DNA from: an uncultured Dongia sp.
GTDB lineage: Bacteria; Pseudomonadota; Alphaproteobacteria; Dongiales; Dongiaceae
Assembly (NCBI RefSeq): GCF_936916975.1
Contig: NZ_CAKZGO010000024.1
Location: 122,386-186,385, forward strand
Direction of reading: 5' to 3'
DNA length: 64,000 nucleotides
Positions 13,998 through 22,688 of the stretch are shown here, in pieces. The notes under the pieces were generated by a model. The model did not search any database. It worked only from the letters and a program-made list of their open reading frames with translations, and was not told the DNA's origin. The position numbers and the translations under genes were made by a program. Within the stretch, counting starts at the first letter, position 1; every line of letters starts with the position of its first letter.

Positions 13998-16840
13998 GCG
14001 GCCTTCTTGGCTTCGGTTGCCGTCTCGATCTCTGGGTCGTTGCCGCTGACTGCCGCCAGGACGTCGATGAGGGAGGTTTCCGGATGGCTGCCGCGCTGGC
14101 CGATGCGCAGGGCGTTGATCATGGAGAGCACCAGCGCGGAGAAGAAGGGCAGGGATTGCACGAACATGAGGATCGCCCACAACAGCGCCGCCGGCTCCTG
14201 CGGGCGCGCCTCAAGCGTCCAGATCCCGCAACCGATCAGCGCCAGGAAGATTGCCGTCTCCTCGCGCGCGGCCACGATCCCACGCAAGGCCGCCGGCGCG
14301 TTCTCCATCTTCGGCGTGCGATGGAACGGCAGGTTCGAGGTGAAGATGCCGCGCCATACCGCCTTGCCGACCGCATAGGAAAGCGCGAGGCCGGCCAGAC
14401 TGGCGCCGAGATTATCAAGGAAGCTGCACGGCACCTTCTCCGCATAGAGCCAGAACGACTTGCCGACCTTGAAGGCGAACATGCCGATGGTGACGAAGAG
14501 ATAGACGGTCAGCGGCGGCGCCACATATTGCGGCCACAGGATCATGCCGAAGGTCCAGGCGACGGCCAGCGCGATAAAGGACAATTGAAGGCCGTCGGCG
14601 ATCCAGGGCAGCCAGCCCGCGAGGAACTGATAGCGCTGCGCCGGTTCCAGCCGCTTGCCGCGGAACGGCAGCAGATCGCGCCAATGGCTTTTCAGGATCT
14701 GCATGGCGCCATAGGCCCAGCGATAGCGCTGCTTGCGGAAGGCGTCGAAACTGTCCGGCATCAGGCCGCGACCATAGCTCTTCTCGGTATAGACCGCCTT
14801 GTGCCCCGCCTCGAACAAACGAAGGCCCAGTTCCGCATCCTCGGTGATGCACCATTCCGCCCAGCCGCCGGCCTGTGTGAGGGCCGAGCGGCGGATGAGC
14901 GCCATGGTGCCGTGCTGGATGATCGCATTCTTCTCATCGCGGCTCTTCATGCCGAGATAGAAGAAGCCGGCATACTCCCAGAAGCACATGCGCTTGAAGA
15001 GATCTTCATGACCGTCACGGTAATCCTGCGGCGCCTGCACGAGGGCCACCTGCGGGTTGGTGAAATGCGGCACCAGATCGGAGAGCCAGCTCGACCGCAC
15101 GATGTAATCGCTGTCGATGGTGGCGATGATCTCGGCATCGGGATTGGTTTCGGTGAGCGCATAGTTCAAGGCGCCCGCCTTATAGCCCGGCCATTTCGGC
15201 AGATGGAAGAAACGGAAGTTCGGGCGGTTAAGAGATTTGATATAGGCCTCGACCGGCTGCCAGACCGCATCATCCTTGGTGTTGTTGTCGATGATGAGGA
15301 CTTCGTAATTCGGATAATCGAGCCGCTCCAGCGCCTGGATGGTCTCGATCATCATGTCCGGCGGCTCGTTATAGCAGGGCACATGCACCGACACCTTGGG
15401 CAGTTTCCAACTGCTATGGATGGGCGGCGGCACTAGGCTGCGCTTCGACTGCCCCAGCCACAGATTGACCGCCATCTCCAGCCCCTCGATGAGGAAGATG
15501 GTGAGCAGCAGCAGCACGGCGGGGGCCACCGCCACCATCGCGATGACATCGTAGAGGGTGAGGTACAGCTTGCTGTACTGGGCATAGATCAGTGCGGCCG
15601 TGATGACGCCGGCATATCCCAGCAAGGCCACGAAGAAGCGGCCGCGGCGCATCATGCCGAGCTCGGTGCGCATCAGGAACAGCACGAACACCAGGCCGAC
15701 CACGACAGAGACGGCGGCAAAGGATTGCCAATTGGCGAAGTTGATGAGGTTGCCCTGAAGAGCAGGCTTCAGCTGCCGGTCGGCGTTCCACAGGCCCCAA
15801 TAGGCGCCGACGCCACCTTCGACCGCGATCTTCCACGGCTGGTCGAAAGCCTCGATCACATTGTAATCGATATCGGCCTTCTTCGCCTCGAGCAGGAACT
15901 TGCGCAGGAACAGGCCCTGATTGACTGGCGAGGCGACGGCACCGCCTTTGTTCTTGTACTCCTCGCCTTCCTCATTGAGGGTCGAGCGCGTCAGCCCTTC
16001 GCTCGGCCAGCCGATTTCGGCGATGAGGATGCGCTTGCCCGGAAACTTCTCCTGCACCGTGTGATAGCGGTCGAGGGTCCATTTGATCGCCTGGTCCACA
16101 TTGATGCCGTTCCAGAACGGCAGGATGTGGATGGCGATGTAATCCGTCTCCTCGGCGAGGTCGGGATTGTTGAGCCAGATGTCGAACGGCTCGGCGGTCG
16201 AGACCGGCAGATCGCTGCTGGCACGCACGCGGCGCAGATAGCCGATCAGTTCCGCCTTCAGTTCCGGATCGGCATAGCCTTCCTTGAACCGCGGATCGGT
16301 CTCGCCATCCTTCAAGGCCGGATTGGCTTGCCTCGAAAGCTCCACCACGCGCTCCTGGCTCATGCGGTAGCGGTGCAGGAATTCGTTGCCGACGATCAGC
16401 TGGTTGACGCCGCCGACATCGTGGCCGATCGCCACCAGATTGGCGATCTCGGCTTCGTTGGTCTTCTTGTCGCTGTCGATCCAGGCGCCGGCGGTGACGC
16501 TGAGGCCAAGCTCGGCAGCCAGCGCCGGGATGCGCTGCGACATGCCGGTCGATTCATAGGTGCGGATCGAGCGCGCCAAGCCCGCCATCAGCTGCAGATC
16601 CTGGCGAATCTCATCCGTGGTCGGTTCGCGTTTTTCGAGCGAGGTCGGGTCCTGCCGCCACGCAGCATAGGAAACACCACGCAGATCGCCCACGAATGGA
16701 TCGGAATCGACGGTGGGGTTCAACACGAACCACGCCGCGGCGACCATGGCGGCGACGGCGAGGCCGATGAGCCAGTTACTAAAGCGCATGTATTTTCCGA
16801 ACCCGAACGCCATCCCGGTTTTGGTCCAGGCCGGCCTCAT
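13994..16840 (-). CDS. ndvB: NdvB-like GH17-GT2 fusion beta-glucan synthase
   Basis: The 948-residue membrane enzyme has a signal anchor (about 19-40), a periplasmic GH17-like domain (50-330; E153 in VGNEFL and E275 in AEIGWPS), a group of spans (about 375-460), then a cytosolic family-2 glycosyltransferase domain with the synthase motifs DSD (about 573), TED (about 662) and QRYRW (about 702), and further C-terminal spans. This order matches NdvB-type beta-1,3-glucan synthases, which polymerise glucose from UDP-glucose into periplasmic cyclic or linear glucan. The product here is inferred. ATGs at 16840, 16813 and 16789 are possible; the last places the membrane anchor at the N-terminus and has a short GGAA upstream. 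It forms a tight two-gene operon with the ndvC-like gene. Confidence 0.8.
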   Translation of the reverse strand: MRPAWTKTGMAFGFGKYMRFSNWLIGLAVAAMVAAAWFVLNPTVDSDPFVGDLRGVSYAAWRQDPTSLEKREPTTDEIRQDLQLMAGLARSIRTYESTGMSQRIPALAAELGLSVTAGAWIDSDKKTNEAEIANLVAIGHDVGGVNQLIVGNEFLHRYRMSQERVVELSRQANPALKDGETDPRFKEGYADPELKAELIGYLRRVRASSDLPVSTAEPFDIWLNNPDLAEETDYIAIHILPFWNGINVDQAIKWTLDRYHTVQEKFPGKRILIAEIGWPSEGLTRSTLNEEGEEYKNKGGAVASPVNQGLFLRKFLLEAKKADIDYNVIEAFDQPWKIAVEGGVGAYWGLWNADRQLKPALQGNLINFANWQSFAAVSVVVGLVFVLFLMRTELGMMRRGRFFVALLGYAGVITAALIYAQYSKLYLTLYDVIAMVAVAPAVLLLLTIFLIEGLEMAVNLWLGQSKRSLVPPPIHSSWKLPKVSVHVPCYNEPPDMMIETIQALERLDYPNYEVLIIDNNTKDDAVWQPVEAYIKSLNRPNFRFFHLPKWPGYKAGALNYALTETNPDAEIIATIDSDYIVRSSWLSDLVPHFTNPQVALVQAPQDYRDGHEDLFKRMCFWEYAGFFYLGMKSRDEKNAIIQHGTMALIRRSALTQAGGWAEWCITEDAELGLRLFEAGHKAVYTEKSYGRGLMPDSFDAFRKQRYRWAYGAMQILKSHWRDLLPFRGKRLEPAQRYQFLAGWLPWIADGLQLSFIALAVAWTFGMILWPQYVAPPLTVYLFVTIGMFAFKVGKSFWLYAEKVPCSFLDNLGASLAGLALSYAVGKAVWRGIFTSNLPFHRTPKMENAPAALRGIVAAREETAIFLALIGCGIWTLEARPQEPAALLWAILMFVQSLPFFSALVLSMINALRIGQRGSHPETSLIDVLAAVSGNDPEIETATEAKKAA

Positions 16841-16929
16841 GAGCCGTCCAGAACCCGCCGATCGATCGCCTGTTTACACATCAGCCGCGCGGGTCTTGAA
16901 ACCATCCCAGCCCGGTCGGCTACTGCATC

Positions 16930-16958
16930 GCAAAATCGCCATTTTCGGGAGATTTTGC
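16930..16958. promoter_or_regulatory. Inverted repeat upstream of the glucan operon
   Basis: An 8-bp perfect inverted repeat (GCAAAATC at 16930-16937 and GATTTTGC at 16951-16958, 13-nt spacer) lies about 90 bp upstream of the ndvB-like start, in the 230-bp gap after the pip gene. It could be an operator or a hairpin; there is no T-run to make it a terminator on either strand. Confidence 0.3.
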
Positions 16959-17072
16959 AAGGGGTAGACCAGCCTTACGCGTTACAACATCGCGTGATTG
17001 CCGTGACGCAACATCAGACACCGCCCGCCATCACCTTTAACCATGTTGCCGGGCAAGTGGTTCCCCAAGACG

Positions 17073-18023
17073 TCAGCCCAATTCCTTGAAGCGCTCCATG
17101 CCCTGGACCAGTGCCGCCCGGGTGCCGGGTTCCATGGCAGAATGGCCGGCATCGGGAATGACGGTGTAGCGCGCTTCCGGCCACAGCCGCGCGAGATCGT
17201 CGGCGGAGCGGATCGGGCAGACCAGGTCATAGCGACCCTGCACGATGAAGGCCGGAATTTTGCGGATCCGCTCGATGTTATCGATCAGGAAATTCTCCGG
17301 CAGGAAGATGCTGTTGGCGAAGTAATGCGCTTCCATGCGGGCGAGGCCCAGCGCCAGCGTGTCGCCGGAAAAGGCCTGGATGGTCTCAGGGCTGGGCAAC
17401 AATGTCGAACAGCTGCCCTCATAGATGCTCCAGGCGCGCGCCGCCGGCATATGCACCTTGGGATCGGCATGCATCAGCCTCTTGTGATAGGCGCCGAGCA
17501 GGTCATGCCGTTCCGATTCCGGGATATAGCTGGAAAAAGCCCGCCAGGCTTCCGGGGCCAATTCCTTGAGGCCATAGAGGAACCAGTCGATTTCCGACTT
17601 CCGGCACAGGAAAATGCCGCGAAGGGCGAGGCCGCGTACCCGTTCCGGGTGGAACTCGGCATAAGCCAGCGCCAGGGTCGAGCCCCAGGAACCACCGAAA
17701 ACAAACCAGGAATCCAGCCCCAGATGCCGCCGCAACCGCTCCATATCCTCAATGAGGAGGGGAGTCGTGTTGTTCCGGATCTCGCCCAGCGGTTTCGAAC
17801 GCCCGCTGCCGCGCTGGTCGAAAATGATGATGCGGTAATGCTTGGGGTCGAAAAAGCGGCGATGGCTGGCATTGGCCCCGGCGCCGGGACCGCCATGCAG
17901 GAACACCACCGGCACGCCGCCCGGGTTGCCGCTTTCCTCGAAATACATGACATGGACATCGTCGAGCGCCAGCTCCCCAGTCTGATAGGGGGCGATATCA
18001 GGGTAAAGATCCTTGGGCGGCAT
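17073..18023 (-). CDS. pip: Prolyl iminopeptidase
   Basis: The 316-residue alpha/beta hydrolase of peptidase family S33 releases N-terminal proline from peptides in the cytoplasm. Visible signs are the oxyanion motif HGGPGAG near residue 45, the box FDQRGSGRS, the nucleophile elbow GGSWGS with Ser112, and the late Asp (GRYDLVCP) and His (DAGHS) of the triad. The start chosen (MPPKDLYPDIAPY) matches the family N-terminus; an extension to 18062 adds 13 residues with no family support. The upstream gap to the divergent protease gene (18024-18274) holds both promoters and a perfect 16-bp tandem duplication. Confidence 0.88.
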   Translation of the reverse strand: MPPKDLYPDIAPYQTGELALDDVHVMYFEESGNPGGVPVVFLHGGPGAGANASHRRFFDPKHYRIIIFDQRGSGRSKPLGEIRNNTTPLLIEDMERLRRHLGLDSWFVFGGSWGSTLALAYAEFHPERVRGLALRGIFLCRKSEIDWFLYGLKELAPEAWRAFSSYIPESERHDLLGAYHKRLMHADPKVHMPAARAWSIYEGSCSTLLPSPETIQAFSGDTLALGLARMEAHYFANSIFLPENFLIDNIERIRKIPAFIVQGRYDLVCPIRSADDLARLWPEARYTVIPDAGHSAMEPGTRAALVQGMERFKELG

Positions 18024-18131
18024 GATGCGGGAACATCCTGGAGGGTGGGCGGAATATGGCAATTCTTATAGCACGCCATTCCCAACGCCCATCAACGGGT
18101 TTCCCCATCGGGCTTTCCGGGATGACTCCAA

Positions 18132-18163
18132 CCGGAACCATCGCGCGCCGGAACCATCGCGCG
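18132..18163. repeat. Perfect 16-bp tandem duplication in a divergent promoter region
   Basis: CCGGAACCATCGCGCG occurs twice with no spacer (18132-18147 and 18148-18163), between the divergent pip and M48 protease genes. It may be a recent slippage duplication or a paired regulator site. Confidence 0.8.
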
Positions 18164-18274
18164 ATTGTGACGTTGAACCTGCCGGGACCCTCGAAAAAGG
18201 TGCCGTGGCGAGGCCGCCGCCGCGCTATACCTCTTCCAGAAAATCCTTCGGAATCGGTCTCGGAGCCACCCATC

Positions 18275-19756
18275 ATGCGTATGAAGTTCGTCCTTCCCAC
18301 TTTTCTCCTCGCCGGTACGGCGCTGCTGGTCAGCGGCTGCATGCAGGCGACCAGCCCGGCCACCGGCCGCACCTTCTCGACCAGCATCAGCGAGGCCGAC
18401 GAAGCCAAGATCGGTGCCGACGAACACCCGAAGATCCTGAAGGAATTCGGCGGCGCCTATGCCGAGAAGCCGGCGCTCAACACCTATATCGACAGTGTCG
18501 GGCAGTTCGTGGCGGCGACCTCGGAACGGCAGGATGTCAAATACACCTTCACCGTGCTGGATTCGGCTGACATCAACGCCTTCGCCCTGCCCGGTGGCTA
18601 TATCTACATCACGCGCGGCCTTCTTGCCTTGGCCGTCAACGAAGCGGAAGTGGCTGGCGTGCTCGGCCATGAGGTCGGCCATGTCACCGCGCGCCACACC
18701 GCCGAACGCATGGGCCAGCAGCAACAGGCGCAAGGTTGGTTGACTGCGGGTACACTTCTGGCCGGCATCTTTGGCGGCCAACAGGGTGCGGACATCGTCG
18801 GTGGACTGGGTTCCGAAATTGCCGCCAATAAGCTCGGCGAATATTCGCAGGGCCAAGAGTTTGAGGCCGATACGCTGGGCGTCCGCTATTTGAAGCGGGC
18901 GACCTATGATCCACAGGCGATGGCAACGTTCTTGAGCGCCCTTAATGCGGACACTCATCTGGAAGCACGTCTGGCCGGTGATGAGTCGAAGGCCGATGCA
19001 CACAGCATGAAGCAGAGCCACCCGCGCACCGCCGACCGCGTGCAGCAGGCGATCAATGCTGCAGGCCCACCGGTGCCTGGTGGCATGATCGCGCGCAATG
19101 AGTTCCTGACCAAGATCGATGGCATCATGTGGGGCGACAATCCCAAGGATGGTGTCGTCCAGGGCCGCGACTTCATTCATCCGGGACTGCGTTTCGCCTT
19201 CACCGCTCCGCCCGGTTTCAAGCTGAAGAACCAGCCGAGCGCCGTGATCGGCCAGGGCGAGAATGGCGCGATGGTCTTCGACATGGCCCCGGATGGTACC
19301 AGCGACCTCCTCACCTATGTGCAAACCCAGTGGCAACCGAAGGCCAAGATCGAGGGCGCCCAGCGCATCACGATCAACGGCATGGAGGCCGCGACCGGCA
19401 TCGCGCAAGGGAGCGTCAACGAACAGCCGGCGACCTTCCGCCTCATCGCGGTGCGTTTCCCGGACAATCACGTCTATCGCTTCCTCTACGCAGCACCCAA
19501 ACAAAGCTTTGCCAGCATGGACAGCCAGTTCGGCGCCTCGGCCAACAGCTTCCGCCAGATCTCGGCTTCCGAGGCTGGCGGCTTCAAGGCCAAGCGAATC
19601 AAGGTCGTGACGGTGCAGGCCGGCGACACCGTCGAAAGCCTGGGCGCCAAGATGCAGCTAGATGAGGCCAAGGTCGATTGGTTCAAGGTGATCAACCGCC
19701 TGGACCAAGGCCAGCCGCTCGAAGCCGGGCAGATGGTGAAGATCGTCACGTACTGA
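18275..19756 (+). CDS. M48 lipoprotein metalloprotease with LysM-like tail
   Basis: The 493-residue protein starts with a lipoprotein signal (lipobox LVSGC, Cys22), so it is probably anchored in the outer membrane facing the periplasm. The M48 zinc site is complete: HEVGH at 132-136 and the downstream ligand in the EFEAD motif (Glu197). After the catalytic domain comes a region of about 150 residues and a C-terminal LysM-like module (about 443-493, containing VQAGDTVESLG). Relatives such as BepA/LoiP act in outer-membrane protein quality control, a likely role here. The ATG at 18275 is preferred because it begins the lipoprotein signal; the in-frame extension upstream to 18056 is arginine-rich and lacks export features. 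A second ATG at 18281 is also possible. Confidence 0.85.
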   Translation: MRMKFVLPTFLLAGTALLVSGCMQATSPATGRTFSTSISEADEAKIGADEHPKILKEFGGAYAEKPALNTYIDSVGQFVAATSERQDVKYTFTVLDSADINAFALPGGYIYITRGLLALAVNEAEVAGVLGHEVGHVTARHTAERMGQQQQAQGWLTAGTLLAGIFGGQQGADIVGGLGSEIAANKLGEYSQGQEFEADTLGVRYLKRATYDPQAMATFLSALNADTHLEARLAGDESKADAHSMKQSHPRTADRVQQAINAAGPPVPGGMIARNEFLTKIDGIMWGDNPKDGVVQGRDFIHPGLRFAFTAPPGFKLKNQPSAVIGQGENGAMVFDMAPDGTSDLLTYVQTQWQPKAKIEGAQRITINGMEAATGIAQGSVNEQPATFRLIAVRFPDNHVYRFLYAAPKQSFASMDSQFGASANSFRQISASEAGGFKAKRIKVVTVQAGDTVESLGAKMQLDEAKVDWFKVINRLDQGQPLEAGQMVKIVTY

Positions 19757-19791
19757 TCGCGCGAATCAAATTGCCGTCGTAAACTCCGAGG

Positions 19792-21609
19792 ATGCCGCGC
19801 GTATCGCATCCGGCCGCATGGCGCTTTCCGATCTGGCTCGTGCTGGCAACCACCTTTGGCAGCCTCGCCGCGATCGCCATCGCGCTGGGCGCGGCCGTCG
19901 TCAGCATTGTCTCCTATGAAAACACCCGCGATCTCATAGATTTCATCGCTGACCGCGAAGTCACCACCCTTGAAAGATCTCTGCGGACGGAACTCGACCC
20001 GGCACTGGAGCAGGTCCGTTTCCTCTCCGGCTATCTCGCCAGCGGGATGGTCGCACCCGATGACGATCAACGCCTTTCAGATCTTCTGATGGGCTCGCTC
20101 GCGGCCTCCCCTCAACTGACGGGGGTGAGCTTCATCCGGCCCAATCTCCAGGCGGTGGCGGCAGCGCGACAACGCGATGGCAAGCTTTTTGTCACCAGGA
20201 TTGAAGACGGCTTGGGACAGCCAAACTACCGACTAGCCTATCGATTGGGCTCCACGACGCATGAGCCGATCTGGGGTGTACCGATCTTCGTTTCTGAACT
20301 CGACAAGCCGGTCATGTCGGCCCTGGCCCCCGTTCGTCACGAAGGCGAAGTCATCGGCGTCTTCGCAGCGGTTGTGTCCTTGCCTGAAATTTCCGAAAAC
20401 CTGCAAGCCCGCGCCGGCCCGGAAACAACGCCCTTTGTGCTGGGTGCCGGTGGCACGGTCTTTTCGCATCGCCAGCTTTTCAGTGGTGACTTTCATCTCA
20501 GCCCCGAACGACCGCTGCCGCGCTTCGATGAAATCAACGATCCGGTCCTGGCGAAATTCGACGAACGCCTCGCCGAGGAGGTGACGACCGGAAATGACTC
20601 ATCGTTCAAGCAACAGGAGGTCGTGGTCGATGGGGCGAAGCATCTCATCATCTTCCGAACGTTTTCGGATCTGGTTAATCAGCCGCTGACGGTAGGTATC
20701 TATCTGCAGTCTTCGGTCATCGATGACCTTTTTGATGCCCTGTGGAATGCGCTCTACGGTGCTGCCGCCGTCATCGCGGCCGTCGTTGCTTTTGCCTTGT
20801 TCCTCGGGCGTCGCATCGGCAATCCCATGCATGAACTAGCGGAGGCGCAAAGTCGATTAGTTGCCCTCGATTTCAGCGGCGCGCCTACGCTGCAGCGCAG
20901 CCGTTTCAGGGAGATCGACGTTGCGGCCCATGCCTATAACAGCATGCGCAATGGGCTGGGCTGGTTCTCCACCTATGTGCCGCAATCGCTGGTGCCGCAT
21001 CTCATGCGCCCGACCAGCAGCCAGGTGCTGGCCTCGCGCGAGGTCGAGGTGACGGTGCTGTTCACCGACATCGTCGGCTTCTCCGGCATCGCCCAGCGCC
21101 TCAGCCCACGCCGATTGGCGGCCTTCCTCAACCGGCATTTCACGCTGCTTGGCAGCCATATCGTGGCGGAGGGCGGCAGCATCGACAAATATATCGGCGA
21201 TTCGATCATGGCCTTCTGGGGTGCACCGGAAGCGCAGGAGGATCACGCCGTGCGCGCGGTGCATGCTGCCCAACGCATCAGCGCCAGATTGACCGCGGAC
21301 AATGCGCGCCGCGCCCGCAAGGGTCTGGCTCCCGTGCGCGTCCGCATCGGCATCCACAGCGGCCGCGCCATCGCCGGCAATATCGGGGCGCCCGGCCGCA
21401 TCAACTACACGCTGGTGGGCGACGCCGTGAACATCGCGCAGCGCCTCGAGCAATATGGCAAGCAGGTCGATGACGGCACCCGTTCCGTCATCGTCAGCAT
21501 CAGCGCGGATGCCGCAAAGCTGCTGCCCCCGGATATCGCGCTCACACCGCTCGGTGAAGAGACATTGCCCGGGCGCTCGACGCCAACGGAGATCTATCGG
21601 TTGGAGTGA
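19792..21609 (+). CDS. Membrane class III adenylate cyclase with extracytoplasmic sensor
   Basis: The 605-residue protein has a first span (about 11-37), an extracytoplasmic Cache-like sensor (about 40-300), a second span (about 315-342), a HAMP-like linker (PMHELAEAQSRLVALDFSG) and a C-terminal class III cyclase domain (about 415-600). Metal-binding aspartates are D426 (FTDIVGFS) and D470 (YIGDSIM). K466 and D544 (LVGDAVN) sit at the positions that select adenine, and the transition-state Asn/Arg pair lies in NIAQRLE. It should therefore make cAMP rather than cGMP from ATP in response to an unknown external signal. It lies 35 bp after the M48 gene and could be cotranscribed with it. Confidence 0.87.
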   Translation: MPRVSHPAAWRFPIWLVLATTFGSLAAIAIALGAAVVSIVSYENTRDLIDFIADREVTTLERSLRTELDPALEQVRFLSGYLASGMVAPDDDQRLSDLLMGSLAASPQLTGVSFIRPNLQAVAAARQRDGKLFVTRIEDGLGQPNYRLAYRLGSTTHEPIWGVPIFVSELDKPVMSALAPVRHEGEVIGVFAAVVSLPEISENLQARAGPETTPFVLGAGGTVFSHRQLFSGDFHLSPERPLPRFDEINDPVLAKFDERLAEEVTTGNDSSFKQQEVVVDGAKHLIIFRTFSDLVNQPLTVGIYLQSSVIDDLFDALWNALYGAAAVIAAVVAFALFLGRRIGNPMHELAEAQSRLVALDFSGAPTLQRSRFREIDVAAHAYNSMRNGLGWFSTYVPQSLVPHLMRPTSSQVLASREVEVTVLFTDIVGFSGIAQRLSPRRLAAFLNRHFTLLGSHIVAEGGSIDKYIGDSIMAFWGAPEAQEDHAVRAVHAAQRISARLTADNARRARKGLAPVRVRIGIHSGRAIAGNIGAPGRINYTLVGDAVNIAQRLEQYGKQVDDGTRSVIVSISADAAKLLPPDIALTPLGEETLPGRSTPTEIYRLE

Positions 21610-21622
21610 AGAACGCATTTTT

Positions 21623-21715
21623 ATCGTCATGGTCCGCGAAGGCGGACCACCCACGAGTTGCTTTCTTCGTGACGGATGGAAAATAGTAGGGGGTCCGCCA
21701 TCGCCGCCCAAGACG
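21623..21715. repeat. Dispersed inverted repeat, family A, copy 1 (decayed right arm)
   Basis: The left arm (about 21623-21673) is nearly identical to the copy at 41414, including the shared loop GAGTTGCTTTCTTC. The right arm (about 21690-21715) is degraded. It fills the space between the convergent cyclase and phosphatase-fold genes. Confidence 0.75.
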
Positions 21716-21769
21716 CAAGAATGATTGGCCAAGGCCGGTCTCCGCCACGACCCGGTCCAGCAGCACGCC

Positions 21770-22552
21770 CTATGGGTCGAGCAGTGCCGCCAGCGCCTTG
21801 CCGCCATAGCCGCAGCCGCCATCCAGCGTCATGGTGAAGGCGCTCATCGCCGGGCCGTTATGCTGGCGGTCATAGCCGCGGATCACTTTGAGGAACTGGC
21901 CATAAGGGTGGTCCATGCTGCCAAAGGCGCTGCCCCCCCACCACAGGCTGTCGCCCTGCGCCGAGAGCGGGCGCTCCGGGTCGAGGCCGGCATGGACGAA
22001 GAGGAGGCCGAGGTCATCGGTATAGGCGGCGCGGCGAATGGCCGACATGAGAGCGGCGTGACCGGGCCTTGCCTGCTGTGCTGCCCGCAGCGAATTGGTC
22101 CAGCGCGTGATGGCAAGCGCTCCTTCGCGGCAATGGATGATGCCCTCGGCCGGATCGCCGCCATAGGTGGTGATGGTCGGCCCGACACCCTGCTGAAGCA
22201 GCCAGGGCAGCACCTCGCGCGGGTTGGGGGCGAATTGCAGCTGCAGCAGCTTGTTCCACATCTCCTCCTGCTGGCCGCGCAGATAGACGATGTCTTCCGG
22301 GAACATCACGCGGCGCGCCAGGATCTGGCGGCGGAAGGTGATGATCTCGTCCATCGTGCCGGTGACATCCGGTCCGCGCCCCAGGAACCCACCCAGATAG
22401 ACGATGCGGTCGCCGGGATCGAATTGTTCGGCGATATAGGCATGAAGTGCCCGGAGCCGCGCCATGTCGCCATGGATCGGCGAGATCGCCCAGATGCGGC
22501 TGGGCTTCTTCAGGATGGCGAATTTATCTCGTTCTTGCATGGCTGTGATCAA
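21770..22552 (-). CDS. Metallophosphoesterase-fold protein lacking metal motifs
   Basis: The 260-residue protein aligns by eye with PPP-type serine/threonine phosphatases, but its metal-binding motifs are replaced. GDxHG reads SPIHG (24-28), GDxxDRG reads GGFLGRG (54-60), and GNHE reads GQQE (93-96). The later VHAGL and DGGCGYGG segments remain. The frame is intact, with no stop or frameshift, so this is a maintained protein rather than a broken gene. It is probably catalytically inactive towards phosphoesters and may bind a phosphorylated ligand or partner instead. An ATG four codons in (22540) is an alternative start. It lies downstream of the RTX gene on the same strand, separated by a terminator. 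Confidence 0.7.
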   Translation of the reverse strand: MITAMQERDKFAILKKPSRIWAISPIHGDMARLRALHAYIAEQFDPGDRIVYLGGFLGRGPDVTGTMDEIITFRRQILARRVMFPEDIVYLRGQQEEMWNKLLQLQFAPNPREVLPWLLQQGVGPTITTYGGDPAEGIIHCREGALAITRWTNSLRAAQQARPGHAALMSAIRRAAYTDDLGLLFVHAGLDPERPLSAQGDSLWWGGSAFGSMDHPYGQFLKVIRGYDRQHNGPAMSAFTMTLDGGCGYGGKALAALLDP

Positions 22553-22596
22553 CAGGGCGACTCGGGACGCGGTTCCCGATCATAGCATGCGCGCCA

Positions 22597-22634
22597 AAAC
22601 GACGACGCCCCGGCCGATTTCCCGGCCGGGGCGT
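22597..22634 (-). terminator. Hairpin terminator after the small RTX gene
   Basis: A 12-bp, nearly all-GC stem (22605-22616 with 22623-22634, 6-nt loop) is followed on the minus strand by a T-rich stretch ending in TTTT at 22597-22600. It lies between the RTX gene and the phosphatase-fold gene. Confidence 0.6.
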
Positions 22635-22657
22635 TGGCTCACCAATGCATCCCGTGT

Positions 22658-22688
22658 TTAGTTGACGCCCATCAGCGGTTAGTTGACG
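22658..22688 (-). repeat. In-frame duplication of the RTX gene's last codons
   Basis: The 10-mer TTAGTTGACG (plus-strand reading) occurs at 22658-22667 and 22679-22688, 21 bp apart. The second contains the RTX stop codon. Read past that stop, the frame ends again in Val-Asn-stop seven codons later. Confidence 0.6.

Noticed and set aside
12483..15436. Long plus-strand frames opposite the ndvB/ndvC-like genes
   Set aside because: Translations are dominated by Arg, Gln, His and Asp with no motifs, while the minus strand carries complete GH17 and GT2 motifs over the same stretch.
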